From Bacteroides ovatus (GTDB lineage Bacteria > Bacteroidota > Bacteroidia > Bacteroidales > Bacteroidaceae): 30,696 nucleotides of DNA. The position numbers and the translations under genes are program-made. Of the stretch, positions 1 to 7,766 are shown piece by piece. Below the pieces are notes generated by a model, which saw only the letters and a list, made by a program, of their open reading frames with translations, made no database searches and was not told where the DNA came from. The DNA is taken from NCBI GenBank assembly GCA_030844565.1, contig JAUUNK010000038.1, forward strand, positions 1-30,696, in the 5' to 3' direction. Position 1 is the first letter of the stretch, and each line of letters begins with the position of its first letter.

Positions 1-1148
1 TCGTGTGTCACTTGCTTGTCGAAGATGAAAGCATTCGTTTCGTAGTCATATCTCAGGCTGCGGCTATTCAAGTTAGCAGTGCCTACGGTACAGAACAGGC
101 TATCCACCATCATGATTTTCGAATGATGGAATCCTCCGTTATAGAGATAGACTACGGCTCCCCGTTTCATCAGTTTGTGCACTTTGTAGAGGGCAGCGTC
201 CGGAGTAAAGGGAATATCGGAAGCGGACGAGAGCATGATTTCCACCTTTACGCCGCGGTCAATAGTCTTTCTCAACGCTTTAGTGATAGAGGAGGTAGGT
301 ACGAAATAAGGGTTGACAATGCGTACATTTTCTTGGGCGGAATAGATAGCCATGGCGTAGGCATGGCTCAGCATCCGGCTGTTCTTCTTAGGTGTACGGT
401 CTACAATGGCGATAGTGATGTTTGTAGAGTCGCTTCGTTCGGGATGTGTGGGGAAGTATGCCGTCCCTCCTACATTTTGTTTCGTCTCCTTGTTCCAGAT
501 GGTGAGGAATATCTCTTGCAAATCATTCACCACATCTCCTTCGAGACGCATGTGCATGTCTCTCCATGTACCTATTTTAGGCAGTCCGTTGATGTAATAA
601 TCGGCAATATTCATTCCGCCCGTATAGGCTACTTCTCCGTCAATGACCACTATTTTACGGTGGTCCCGGTGGGCGGCGTGGTTGATATAAGGGAATTTAA
701 ACGGGTCGAACTTTACAATTTCTATTTCTTGTTCCCGTATCTTCTTGAGATGTCTTTTCTTTAGCGGTTTGTTGTTGGACCAGTTACCGAAGGCATCGAA
801 CATGGCACGTACTTTCACTCCTTCTTTCACTTTCTCTGCCAGGAGGTCGAAGAGTGCATTGGCAATAGAGTCGTTGCGAAAGTTAAAGTATTCCAAGTGA
901 ATGTGATGTCGGGCTTGCCGGATGGCTTCAAAGAGGTCTATAAATTTTTCGCGTCCGCTTTTCAGTAACTTCACCTTGTTGGTGTCCGAAATGGGTACTC
1001 CGGATTCTTGAAGGAAACGCAGGACAAGCGTATCACTTGTCATCCTGATAGAATCTCTGGGATATACCATCAAGCTGTCGATAATATCAGCCCGTAAGCA
1101 GACCGTTACCGACAGGAACAGTAACAAAATTAGTGTGCGTAATTTCAA
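1..1148 (-). CDS. Phospholipase D / cardiolipin synthase-like protein (3' end cut by window)
   Basis: The minus strand is open from the window edge to 1148. The product begins with a Leu-rich signal-like segment (LILLLLFLSVTVC) and carries two HxK(x4)D motifs: HRKIVVID near residue 163 and HSKIMMVD near residue 341. Two such motifs define the phospholipase D superfamily, and this spacing fits cardiolipin synthase-type enzymes, which make or cleave phosphodiester bonds of phospholipids at the membrane. I place the start at TTG 1146-1148, because it is the only start that keeps the signal segment and an in-frame TAA lies shortly upstream. The first in-frame ATG (1068-1070) would remove the signal. 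A TATCTTTG -7 box lies just upstream. The stop codon is outside the window. A true cardiolipin synthase usually has N-terminal membrane helices, so a secreted PLD-like hydrolase is an alternative. Confidence 0.88.
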   Translation of the reverse strand, partial: MKLRTLILLLFLSVTVCLRADIIDSLMVYPRDSIRMTSDTLVLRFLQESGVPISDTNKVKLLKSGREKFIDLFEAIRQARHHIHLEYFNFRNDSIANALFDLLAEKVKEGVKVRAMFDAFGNWSNNKPLKKRHLKKIREQEIEIVKFDPFKFPYINHAAHRDHRKIVVIDGEVAYTGGMNIADYYINGLPKIGTWRDMHMRLEGDVVNDLQEIFLTIWNKETKQNVGGTAYFPTHPERSDSTNITIAIVDRTPKKNSRMLSHAYAMAIYSAQENVRIVNPYFVPTSSITKALRKTIDRGVKVEIMLSSASDIPFTPDAALYKVHKLMKRGAVVYLYNGGFHHSKIMMVDSLFCTVGTANLNSRSLRYDYETNAFIFDKQVTH

Positions 1149-1180
1149 AACTTCTTTCTCTCTTTTAGTTTACAAGGGAA

Positions 1181-1188
1181 CAAAGATA
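1181..1188 (-). promoter_or_regulatory. -7 promoter box for the PLD-like gene
   Basis: On the minus strand this reads TATCTTTG, an exact match to the Bacteroides -7 consensus TAnnTTTG, 32 bases before the TTG start. I see no convincing -33 TTTG at the usual 19-21 base spacing. Confidence 0.6.
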
Positions 1189-1342
1189 CAGTATCTATGT
1201 TGGGAGCTCCTTTGGATGAAGTATAAATTTATTATACTTTAACAAATAGTCTGTCTTTGCGAACTGTTCTCTTTGTCGAGAGAAGGTCGTCTGGCTTTAA
1301 ATAAATAGTTATCGTAAACCACGGTACAAAAGGAAATAAAAA

Positions 1343-1382
1343 AGAAACAGAGAAGTGAATGCGCTTCTCTGTTTCTTTTTTC
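1343..1382. terminator. Strong stem-loop terminator, T-rich on both sides
   Basis: The arms AGAAACAGAGAAG (1343-1355) and CTTCTCTGTTTCT (1364-1376) are perfectly complementary over 13 bases, with an 8-base loop. A T-run follows on the plus strand and another on the minus strand. It lies directly after the stop of the small membrane protein gene ending at 1383, so its likely job is to end the minus-strand sigma-factor operon. Confidence 0.85.
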
Positions 1383-1715
1383 TTACGCCATCGAACATAT
1401 CTTTCGTGTGCCTAAGAATAGCAATACAATGCCGGCGATAGCCAACGAGCGAAGGTCGAGTGTCGTAACACCTTGGTTAATCATGCCGCTGAATACTTCC
1501 CGGATGTTTCCCAACATAGCTTCCCATCCTCCGAGTTTCCAGAAGAGCGCCAATCCTATCACTGCCATGAGAGTAGTCCACCATTGCGTCAGTCGGTTGC
1601 TACGATCGGGCAGATTTCGCATCACTCTTCGGCTGAATCCGTTGTCGGCTATTTCCTCCTGTTTCCTTTCAGAGAAGAACTCCCGTAAAAGTTTATCATC
1701 GTCTGTTTTTGTCAT
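1383..1715 (-). CDS. Small two-helix membrane protein downstream of ECF sigma factor (DUF5056-like)
   Basis: This 110-residue protein has a charged N-terminal half (DDKLLREFFSERKQEEIADN) followed by two hydrophobic helices at about residues 46-63 and 87-104. It resembles the Bacteroides family I recall as DUF5056, though that name is from memory. Its start lies 20 bases inside the sigma-factor gene, so the two are translationally coupled. Sigma genes coupled to a membrane protein with a cytoplasmic N-terminal tail often encode a sigma/anti-sigma pair, so an anti-sigma role is a reasonable inference. However, I see no zinc-binding anti-sigma motif (HxxxCxxC). It is the last gene of the operon and ends at a strong terminator. 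Confidence 0.8.
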   Translation of the reverse strand: MTKTDDDKLLREFFSERKQEEIADNGFSRRVMRNLPDRSNRLTQWWTTLMAVIGLALFWKLGGWEAMLGNIREVFSGMINQGVTTLDLRSLAIAGIVLLFLGTRKICSMA

Positions 1716-2247
1716 AACCGTTTTGTTTTAAATACGTTGCTAATTTTTCTTTTCCTCTCGACAGGTGGCTTTTCACTGTTCCTGAGGGGATTCCCATGAT
1801 GCCTGCAATCTTGTCGATACTCACATCTTCCATATAGAACAATGTGATGCAGGTTCTTTCCACTTCTTTGAGCATTTTGAGCGACTGATAAATGTCCATT
1901 TTCTGCCCTACGTTCTCTTGTTCGGTGCAGTTAAGGGCATCTATTTCCCTGGTATCCAGGTCTGCCGTCTCCTTCCGGCTGCGAATATAATCAAAAAATA
2001 CGTTATAAGCAATACGATATAGCCACGTAGAGAAACTAGATAGGTTTCTGAAAGAAGCGATGTTCATATATGCTTTGATAAAAGTATCTTGTGCCAGGTC
2101 GTCACTCAATTCTCCGTCGCCGCAGGTCAGATGCAGAAAGAACCGCCGGACAGGAGATTGGTATTTCTGCACCAACTGGTCGAAGGCCCTGGTGTTTTTC
2201 AACACCACGACCTGTGCGACTAACGAAATATCGTTGAGCTGGTTCAT
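1696..2247 (-). CDS. ECF-type RNA polymerase sigma-70 factor
   Basis: The 183-residue product has the two domains of an extracytoplasmic-function sigma factor. Region 2 lies at about residues 25-90, with DDLAQDTFIKAY and FSTWLYRIAYN. Region 4 lies at about residues 118-172, with the helix-turn-helix MGIPSGTVKSHLSRGKEKL. It directs RNA polymerase to an alternative promoter set. It sits in the middle of a three-gene operon: its ATG overlaps the stop of the upstream gene by 4 bases, and its 3' end overlaps the downstream gene by 20. No SusC/SusD or FecR partner is adjacent, so it differs from the many polysaccharide-utilisation ECF factors of this group. The target promoter is unknown. Confidence 0.95.
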   Translation of the reverse strand: MNQLNDISLVAQVVVLKNTRAFDQLVQKYQSPVRRFFLHLTCGDGELSDDLAQDTFIKAYMNIASFRNLSSFSTWLYRIAYNVFFDYIRSRKETADLDTREIDALNCTEQENVGQKMDIYQSLKMLKEVERTCITLFYMEDVSIDKIAGIMGIPSGTVKSHLSRGKEKLATYLKQNGYDKNRR

Positions 2248-2885
2248 TGGTTATCGCCGTTCTGTGTAGTCTTTTTCTGATTATTCTTGCCAATCAACCA
2301 TTGACCGGCTCCCATACACATGATGAGTAATCCGATGGTCCCTATGGCAAAGCTGTCGGTGATGGCCCACAAGAATATAAAGAGTCCCAGGCCGGTAAAG
2401 ACATTCCTGATTCCTTGAGAAGAAGGATCGGATACTTTGTTGTCTTGGAAAAAGTTTTCCGGCAACGGCTGCCCTGCTTCGAGTGCCCGTTCGGCAAGGC
2501 GATACTTAGCTTGGCGATTCTTGTAGCGGAAGTAGAAGGTGATAAAAACGATAAATACAGGGAAGCCGAAAACCATGATGATAGCTATCGTTGCGATGAA
2601 TACATCCGAGTCCCAGTTGAAAGGTGAACCGAAAGATGAATGTTCGCGCCGGGATTGCTTACGTGATTTTTTGCTTTGTGTCGATTGGTCTGCCGAAAGA
2701 GTGTCCGGTTTGGCAGTAGTACTTATTACAGTATAAGGCACTTCTTCATCTTCCGTAGCTTTCATTTGAGAAGAGGTTACTGCTGGAGTTTTACCTTCGG
2801 GCGTTGTGGAGATGGTTGCTTGTTGTGCTAAGATAGAGGAGCAAAAAGCTAATGCCACCATCAAGGCAAGTAAGATTCGTTTCAT
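2244..2885 (-). CDS. Exported/membrane protein of unknown function (DUF6249-like), first gene of sigma operon
   Basis: This 213-residue protein starts with a signal peptide (MKRILLALMVALAFCSSILA, cut near AQQ). A Thr/Ser-rich region and a basic patch (KKSRKQSRREH) follow. One hydrophobic helix lies at about residues 93-117, and two more lie near 161-197. A cytoplasm- or periplasm-facing segment of about 40 residues (RYKNRQAKYRLAERALE) sits between them. It resembles a Bacteroides family I recall as DUF6249; this name was not checked. Its stop overlaps the sigma-factor start in an ATGA junction, so the genes are coupled. A sensor or partner role for the sigma factor is inference from this coupling only. 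I see no clear TAnnTTTG box upstream, so the operon may use another promoter type. Confidence 0.82.
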   Translation of the reverse strand: MKRILLALMVALAFCSSILAQQATISTTPEGKTPAVTSSQMKATEDEEVPYTVISTTAKPDTLSADQSTQSKKSRKQSRREHSSFGSPFNWDSDVFIATIAIIMVFGFPVFIVFITFYFRYKNRQAKYRLAERALEAGQPLPENFFQDNKVSDPSSQGIRNVFTGLGLFIFLWAITDSFAIGTIGLLIMCMGAGQWLIGKNNQKKTTQNGDNQ

Positions 2886-2938
2886 ATTTTTTATTTTTTT
2901 GGTTTCTTTGTCTGTTAGACGCGGTTAGTAAACTGAAA

Positions 2939-2971
2939 AGTTGCAAAGAGAGGAAATATTTTTCATATTTG
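2939..2971 (+). promoter_or_regulatory. Promoter of the rRNA methyltransferase gene
   Basis: A TTG at 2941-2943 serves as the -33 element and CATATTTG at 2964-2971 as the -7 element (7 of 8 matches to TAnnTTTG), with 20 bases between them. This matches Bacteroides promoter geometry and places transcription start near 2978. The in-frame TTG at 2941 would then be promoter DNA, not a start codon. Confidence 0.55.
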
Positions 2972-2991
2972 CATCACTTAATAAGAGAAAA

Positions 2992-4422
2992 ATGAAATTA
3001 CCTGCTTCTTTTATAGACACTATGCGCGCCCTTTTGGGAGATGAAGAATATGAAAAGCTGGAGGTGGCTTTGCAACAAGAGCCTCCTGTCAGCATCCGTT
3101 ACAATCCCCGTTGGGAAGACAGAAGGAGTGCAACTCTTGCCGGGAAGGTCGCTTGGGCTTCGAATGCTTACTATCTTCCTTCGCGTCCTCCTTTCACGTT
3201 CGACCCTCTCTTTCATGCCGGAGTTTATTATGTACAAGAGGCTTCTTCCATGTTTGTGGAGCAAGCGTTGAGGCAATACGTCCGTAAGGCAGCAGTGATG
3301 CTCGACCTTTGTGCGGCTCCTGGGGGTAAGTCCACTCATGCTCAAAGTGTCCTTCCGGAAGGAAGCTTGCTGGTAGCTAATGAAGTAATAAGAAACCGTT
3401 CGCAAATTCTGGCAGAAAACCTCACCAAGTGGGGAACACCGAACATGATAGTCACCCACAACGACCCGGCCGATTTCTCTGCTCTCACTTCTTTCTTTGA
3501 TGTTATACTGACCGATGTTCCCTGTTCGGGAGAAGGCATGTTTCGCAAAGATGCCGTGGCGGTAGAAGAATGGAGTCCGGAAAACGTGGAGATATGTTGG
3601 CAGCGACAACGCCGTATTTTGGCGGATATTTGGCCTAGCCTAAAACCTGGTGGTATCCTTATATATAGTACTTGCACTTACAACACGAAAGAAGACGAAG
3701 AAAATGTCCGCTGGATGCGGCAGGAGTTCGGAGCGGAATCGTTACCGCTGGATGCGCCTGATGCTTGGCATATTACAGGAAATCTTCTTGAAGGGGACGA
3801 AGCTCCTGTTTATCACTTCTTGCCTCACCGTACCTGTGGAGAGGGATTCTTCCTTGCCGTTCTCCGCAAACCCATAACAGAAGGGGAAGATGATTTCTCG
3901 TTCTCTTCTGGCGCAAAGAAGAAGAACAAGAAAGCCGGAAAGGCAGTTTCGTTGGTATCGAAAGAGCAGTTGGCACTTGCCGCAAGCTGGCTCGAGCTTT
4001 CCGGAGAAGAATACGAATTGTTGGTAGAGGGAAGTGCAGTTATTGCTTTTCCCCGGCAATATCTTCCTCACCTGGATGTTGTGAAGCAATCGCTCCACAT
4101 TCTTCAAGCGGGAGTAACAGTGGGAGAAGCCAAAGGAAAAGATTTTCTCCCCGCCCATGCCTTGGCTATGAGTAACCTTTTGAAACCCGGTGCTTTCTTT
4201 ACGCAAGAAGTGGACTACGGGCAAGCCATTTCCTATCTGCGGAAAGAGGCTATCCTTTTGCCCCCGGACACTCCGCGAGGCTATATGTTGCTTACTTATA
4301 AAGGAGTCCCATTGGGATTTGTGAAAAACGTCGGCAATCGTGCCAATAACCTTTATCCGCAGGAATGGCGCATTCGCAGTGGTTATCTGCCGGAAGAAGC
4401 GGTGCTTTTCTTTGGAAACTGA
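2992..4422 (+). CDS. RsmF/NOL1-NOP2-Sun family rRNA (cytosine-C5-)methyltransferase
   Basis: This 476-residue enzyme uses S-adenosylmethionine to methylate C5 of a cytosine in rRNA. The SAM-binding motif DLCAAPGGKS lies at about residue 105. Motif IV, DVPCSGEGMF, lies at about 176, and motif VI, YSTCTYN, at about 227. The two cysteines of motifs IV and VI are the catalytic pair of the family. The C-terminal third, after a basic linker (KKKNKKAGK), fits the RsmF-type extension with a PUA-like RNA-binding fold. The length is close to that of E. coli RsmF. ATG 2992 is chosen because the upstream TTG at 2941 lies in the promoter. The exact target base cannot be read from sequence. The next gene starts 30 bases downstream. 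Confidence 0.93.
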   Translation: MKLPASFIDTMRALLGDEEYEKLEVALQQEPPVSIRYNPRWEDRRSATLAGKVAWASNAYYLPSRPPFTFDPLFHAGVYYVQEASSMFVEQALRQYVRKAAVMLDLCAAPGGKSTHAQSVLPEGSLLVANEVIRNRSQILAENLTKWGTPNMIVTHNDPADFSALTSFFDVILTDVPCSGEGMFRKDAVAVEEWSPENVEICWQRQRRILADIWPSLKPGGILIYSTCTYNTKEDEENVRWMRQEFGAESLPLDAPDAWHITGNLLEGDEAPVYHFLPHRTCGEGFFLAVLRKPITEGEDDFSFSSGAKKKNKKAGKAVSLVSKEQLALAASWLELSGEEYELLVEGSAVIAFPRQYLPHLDVVKQSLHILQAGVTVGEAKGKDFLPAHALAMSNLLKPGAFFTQEVDYGQAISYLRKEAILLPPDTPRGYMLLTYKGVPLGFVKNVGNRANNLYPQEWRIRSGYLPEEAVLFFGN

Positions 4423-4452
4423 ATTTAAACATACTATAAATTATCCCTATTT

Positions 4453-4836
4453 ATGAAAATAGACCACATTGCTATGTACGTTGCAGACCTCGAAGCTGTC
4501 CGTGATTTCTTTGTCCGCTTTTTCGGAGCAGAATCTAATACTCAGTATCATAATCCCCGAACAGGGTTGAAAACCTATTTTCTCACGTTTGGCGATGGCG
4601 CCCGGTTGGAGATAATGTTTCGTCCTGATGTGGTACAGGGAGAGAAAGCTTTAATGCAAGCAGGGTTTATTCATCTTTCTTTCAGCGTGGGAAGCAGAGA
4701 AAAGGTAGACGAACTGACACGTCGGTTGGCTGAAAGCGGTTATCGTGTGCTCGATGGACCGCGTACTACGGGAGACGGTTATTACGAAAGTTGCATCTTA
4801 GGACCAGAAGGAAATCAGATAGAAATCACTATATAA
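4453..4836 (+). CDS. VOC (vicinal oxygen chelate) family protein, glyoxalase I-like
   Basis: The 127-residue product is a single compact VOC domain with two beta-alpha-beta-beta-beta repeats. The expected metal ligands all appear: His5 (KIDHIAMYV), Glu53 (ARLEIMF), His74 (GFIHLSF) and Glu124 (NQIEITI). This quartet fits a metal-dependent glyoxalase/dioxygenase-type enzyme. The family includes glyoxalase I, ring-cleaving dioxygenases and fosfomycin-resistance proteins, so the substrate is open. It lies 30 bases after the methyltransferase gene and may share its transcript, although the functions look unrelated. The regulated promoter of the efflux operon starts immediately after its stop codon. 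Confidence 0.9.
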   Translation: MKIDHIAMYVADLEAVRDFFVRFFGAESNTQYHNPRTGLKTYFLTFGDGARLEIMFRPDVVQGEKALMQAGFIHLSFSVGSREKVDELTRRLAESGYRVLDGPRTTGDGYYESCILGPEGNQIEITI

Positions 4837-4839
4837 TTA

Positions 4840-4879
4840 GTCAAACGTTTGACCAATTTCTATAAAAGTTCTACCTTTG
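4840..4879 (+). promoter_or_regulatory. Efflux operon promoter with palindromic operator
   Basis: A -33 TTTG (4848-4851) and a -7 TACCTTTG (4872-4879) are separated by 20 bases, a textbook Bacteroides promoter. The -33 box lies inside a perfect 14-base palindrome GTCAAACGTTTGAC (4840-4853). MarR regulators bind such palindromes and block polymerase, so autorepression of the marR-led operon is the likely control. Confidence 0.75.
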
Positions 4880-4927
4880 CGCCTGCAAAACCGATAAAAC
4901 AAACTAAGGAACAAAGATAGAAACGAT

Positions 4928-5368
4928 ATGGAAAATTACGAAAAAGCCCGCCTGCTTATCCTCCAAGTGCTGCGAGCCCGCATGGCTTTCCGCCAGGCTT
5001 TGCAACGCGTGTTGAAGGGAGGCAACACGGATATGACGTTCGAGATGCTACAAGTGATGAACTGCCTGTGGCACGAGCAAGGCGTGAGCCAGCAAAGTCT
5101 TGCCGAAAAGACGGCTAAGGACAAAGCTTGTATGACCAACCTGATGACTAATCTCGAAAAGAAAGGCTGGGTAGTGCGTAGAGAAGATCTTTCGGACCGA
5201 CGCAACCGCTTGGTGTTCCTCACTCCGGCAGGTGAAGAAATTAACGCCAAAGTTCGCCCTCTCATCAAAGAACTCTATTCACGTATCGGCAAAGAGATGG
5301 GGTTTGAGGAGATGGACACCTGTACTAACCAACTAAAAGGGCTGCATGAGATACTTAACCAACTCTGA
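4928..5368 (+). CDS. MarR family transcriptional regulator
   Basis: The 146-residue product has the MarR winged helix-turn-helix fold. The recognition region is about residues 55-78 (QQSLAEKTAKDKACMTNLMTN). The wing follows at about 84-102 (VVRREDLSDRRNRLVFLT), with the conserved D-x-R-D/R-x-R pattern. MarR proteins are dimeric repressors released by small aromatic or lipophilic compounds. It is the first gene of a four-gene efflux operon, and its promoter has a palindrome on the -33 box, which suggests it represses its own operon. Its 3' end overlaps the next gene by 23 bases. Confidence 0.95.
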   Translation: MENYEKARLLILQVLRARMAFRQALQRVLKGGNTDMTFEMLQVMNCLWHEQGVSQQSLAEKTAKDKACMTNLMTNLEKKGWVVRREDLSDRRNRLVFLTPAGEEINAKVRPLIKELYSRIGKEMGFEEMDTCTNQLKGLHEILNQL

Positions 5369-6674
5369 TCTCTGCCGGCTCTGTCTCTGTAGCGTGCTGC
5401 TTGCTTTTACCTCATGCCTGTGGGCACAACAATCTTCCATTCGTTTTCTTTCCATAGATGAACTTTTCCGTTTAGGCATTGAGAATAGTCTTCAGCTCAA
5501 ATCCGCCCAAGTAGAAGAGATTGTATCCGATGACGAACATAAGACCGCTCGAGCCTTTCTTTTACCTCATCTTCAGGTGAGCGCCCGTGCAGGAGTCCTC
5601 GGTCAGCCCGTCGTATTCCAGAAAGGATTGGCACATCCCGTGCGTCCCGAAACGCCCGACTGGTCGCAACACTATGATATTGAACTCACTCAACCGCTCT
5701 ATCAAGGGGGGAAACTACAAGGAAATATCCGCAAGGCTTATCTCCAGAAACAAATAGCTGCGCTCAGCGCCGAGGATAGCGAAGCGGAAACCAAACTTTT
5801 GTTGCTTGAGCAATACATGGCTCTTTTCGGCTATTACAAACAGCAGGAAGTGTTGGCGCGCAACATCGAAGAATCCGAACGCCGCCTGAAAGATATTCAG
5901 CGGATGAAGAAAGAAGGTATCGTCACCCGCAACGATGAAATCCGCAGTGAATTGCAGTTGACCAACGACCGCCTGGCTTACAAGGAGGCTGGCAACAGCA
6001 TTGCTATCGTTTCCCAGCAACTCGATATTCTTTTGGGACTCGAAGAGTCGCAACTGATTGCGCCCGATACCACCTTATTATATACATCTCTTCGCCTGGA
6101 AAATTACGACACTTATGTACAACAGGCTTATGAGAACTATCCCAGCATGAAGATGGCACGCTATCAGACCAGCTTGGCTCAAAACGATATTCGGCTGACG
6201 CGTGCCGATTATCTCCCCACGCTTTCGCTCTATGCCGGAAACACTCTTGCCCGTCCGCTGAGTTCCACATTGGCTGATATGTACAACAATAACTGGAATG
6301 TAGGTCTCAGCCTTTCCTACAATCTTTCGTCCTTGTATCAGAACAGACACCGTGTGCATGAAGCGCAGCAAGTTGTCCTGCTCCGTCGCTATGCCGAAGA
6401 CCAGTTGATGCGCGATATTCGTATTCGTGTGCGCACAGCCTACACCCGCCACCGGGAGGCATTGGACCGCATAGAAGCCCTCAAACTTTCTGTCCGTCAA
6501 GCGGAAGAGAACTATCGTATCGTGCAGAACCGTTACCTCAATCAACTCTCCATATTGACTGACTTGCTCGATGCCAGCAGTATCCGTCTCGATGCTGAGT
6601 TGCAGCTCACCGTGGCTAGAACGCAAGCCGTATATACTTATTATGAATTGCAGCGCGCCTGCGGAAAATTATAG
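5346..6674 (+). CDS. TolC-family outer-membrane efflux channel (drug efflux operon)
   Basis: The 442-residue protein opens with a signal peptide (cleavage near CLWAQQ). It then shows the repeated layout of outer-membrane efflux proteins: long helices in two homologous halves, with beta segments such as DIELTQPLYQGGKLQGN and NVGLSLSYNLSS. TolC-type trimers form a channel through the outer membrane and a periplasmic tunnel. Its start lies 23 bases inside marR, and the adaptor gene follows 24 bases downstream. It therefore supplies the exit duct for the HlyD/MFS pump encoded next. The long overlap with marR supports translational coupling. A second TolC-family gene at 9750-10934 belongs to the metal-efflux operon and is not closely similar by eye. 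Confidence 0.94.
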   Translation: MRYLTNSDLCRLCLCSVLLAFTSCLWAQQSSIRFLSIDELFRLGIENSLQLKSAQVEEIVSDDEHKTARAFLLPHLQVSARAGVLGQPVVFQKGLAHPVRPETPDWSQHYDIELTQPLYQGGKLQGNIRKAYLQKQIAALSAEDSEAETKLLLLEQYMALFGYYKQQEVLARNIEESERRLKDIQRMKKEGIVTRNDEIRSELQLTNDRLAYKEAGNSIAIVSQQLDILLGLEESQLIAPDTTLLYTSLRLENYDTYVQQAYENYPSMKMARYQTSLAQNDIRLTRADYLPTLSLYAGNTLARPLSSTLADMYNNNWNVGLSLSYNLSSLYQNRHRVHEAQQVVLLRRYAEDQLMRDIRIRVRTAYTRHREALDRIEALKLSVRQAEENYRIVQNRYLNQLSILTDLLDASSIRLDAELQLTVARTQAVYTYYELQRACGKL

Positions 6675-6698
6675 TAAACAAGAACATTTATACAAGCT

Positions 6699-7766
6699 AT
6701 GTCTCAATTACACAAAAAATATCGGCACCTCAAGAATCTCCGCAGGAGAAATATCATCTTGAACACCGTTTGCATCCTGCTGGCACTGGCGGGTATTTCA
6801 TGGACCGTAACTTATTTCTGGAAATACGTAAATTATGAAATCACCAATGATGCAATGGTGGACCAATACATTGCTCCACTCAACATCCGCGCTTCGGGCT
6901 ACATCCGCGAAGTGCGCTTCACCGAGCACCAGAAAGTGCACCGTGGAGATACGCTGCTGATTCTTGATGACCGGGAATACCGCATTCGAGTGAAAGACGC
7001 CGAGGCTGCGTTGATGGATGCCCGCGGTTCCCGTGACGTATTAAACTCCGGCATACAGACTTCGCAGGCCAACGTTGCCATACAAGACGCCAACATCGCC
7101 GAAACAAAAGCTAAACTCTGGCAAAAGGAGCAGGACTACCGCCGCTATGCCAATCTGCTGGCGGAAGAATCTGTATCCCGACAACAGTATGAACAGGTGA
7201 AAGCCGACTACGAAGCCACTCAGGCGCGCTATCGCGCCCTGCTCCAACAAAAAGAAGCCGCCAAGTCGCAGTATTCCGAAACAAGCAAGAAATCTGCAAA
7301 TGTAGAAGCCGCCATCATTCGTAAAGAAGCAGACCTCGATATGGCGAAACTGAACCTTTCCTACACCGTCTTGATAGCCCCTTATGATGGTTATATGGGG
7401 CGTCGGACACTCGAACCGGGGCAGTTTGTGCAAAACGGGCAAACCATCTCTTACCTGGTGCGCGGCAACGATAAGTGGATTACCGCTAACTATAAAGAAA
7501 CGCAGATCGCCCACATCTTTATTGGACAGGAAGTGCGAATCAAGGTAGATGCCTTCCGTGGACGGACATTCCACGGAAAAGTAGTAGCTATCTCCGAAGC
7601 CACGGGGTCTAAATATGCTTTGGTTCCTACCGATAATTCTGCCGGAAATTTCGTCAAGGTGCAGCAGCGCATCCCTGTACGTATCGAGCTCGAGGATGCC
7701 ACTCCACAAGAGATGGCAAGCCTCCGTGCAGGAATGATGGTGGAAACCGAAGCTTTACGGAAATGA
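6699..7766 (+). CDS. HlyD/EmrA-type membrane fusion protein
   Basis: The 355-residue product has a short basic cytoplasmic N-terminus (KKYRHLKNLRRRN) and one transmembrane helix at about residues 20-40. A lipoyl half-motif follows at about 60-90 (IRASGYIREVRFTEHQKVHRGD). A long coiled-coil hairpin spans about 95-215, and then come the second lipoyl half (LIAPYDGYMGRRTLEPGQ) and a beta-barrel domain. This is the architecture of EmrA, the adaptor that links an inner-membrane MFS pump to TolC. The stop overlaps the MFS start in ATGA, indicating coupled synthesis of the pair. Confidence 0.94.
   Translation: MSQLHKKYRHLKNLRRRNIILNTVCILLALAGISWTVTYFWKYVNYEITNDAMVDQYIAPLNIRASGYIREVRFTEHQKVHRGDTLLILDDREYRIRVKDAEAALMDARGSRDVLNSGIQTSQANVAIQDANIAETKAKLWQKEQDYRRYANLLAEESVSRQQYEQVKADYEATQARYRALLQQKEAAKSQYSETSKKSANVEAAIIRKEADLDMAKLNLSYTVLIAPYDGYMGRRTLEPGQFVQNGQTISYLVRGNDKWITANYKETQIAHIFIGQEVRIKVDAFRGRTFHGKVVAISEATGSKYALVPTDNSAGNFVKVQQRIPVRIELEDATPQEMASLRAGMMVETEALRK

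Noticed and set aside
3..764. A 253-codon open frame on the plus strand at the left edge
   Set aside because: It lies opposite the phospholipase D-like gene, whose minus-strand translation has both HKD motifs. The plus-strand translation shows no domain or signal.
2941..2991. Upstream TTG start for the rRNA methyltransferase
   Set aside because: The TTG fits the -33 element of a promoter with 20-base spacing to CATATTTG; the ATG at 2992 starts the conserved family sequence.
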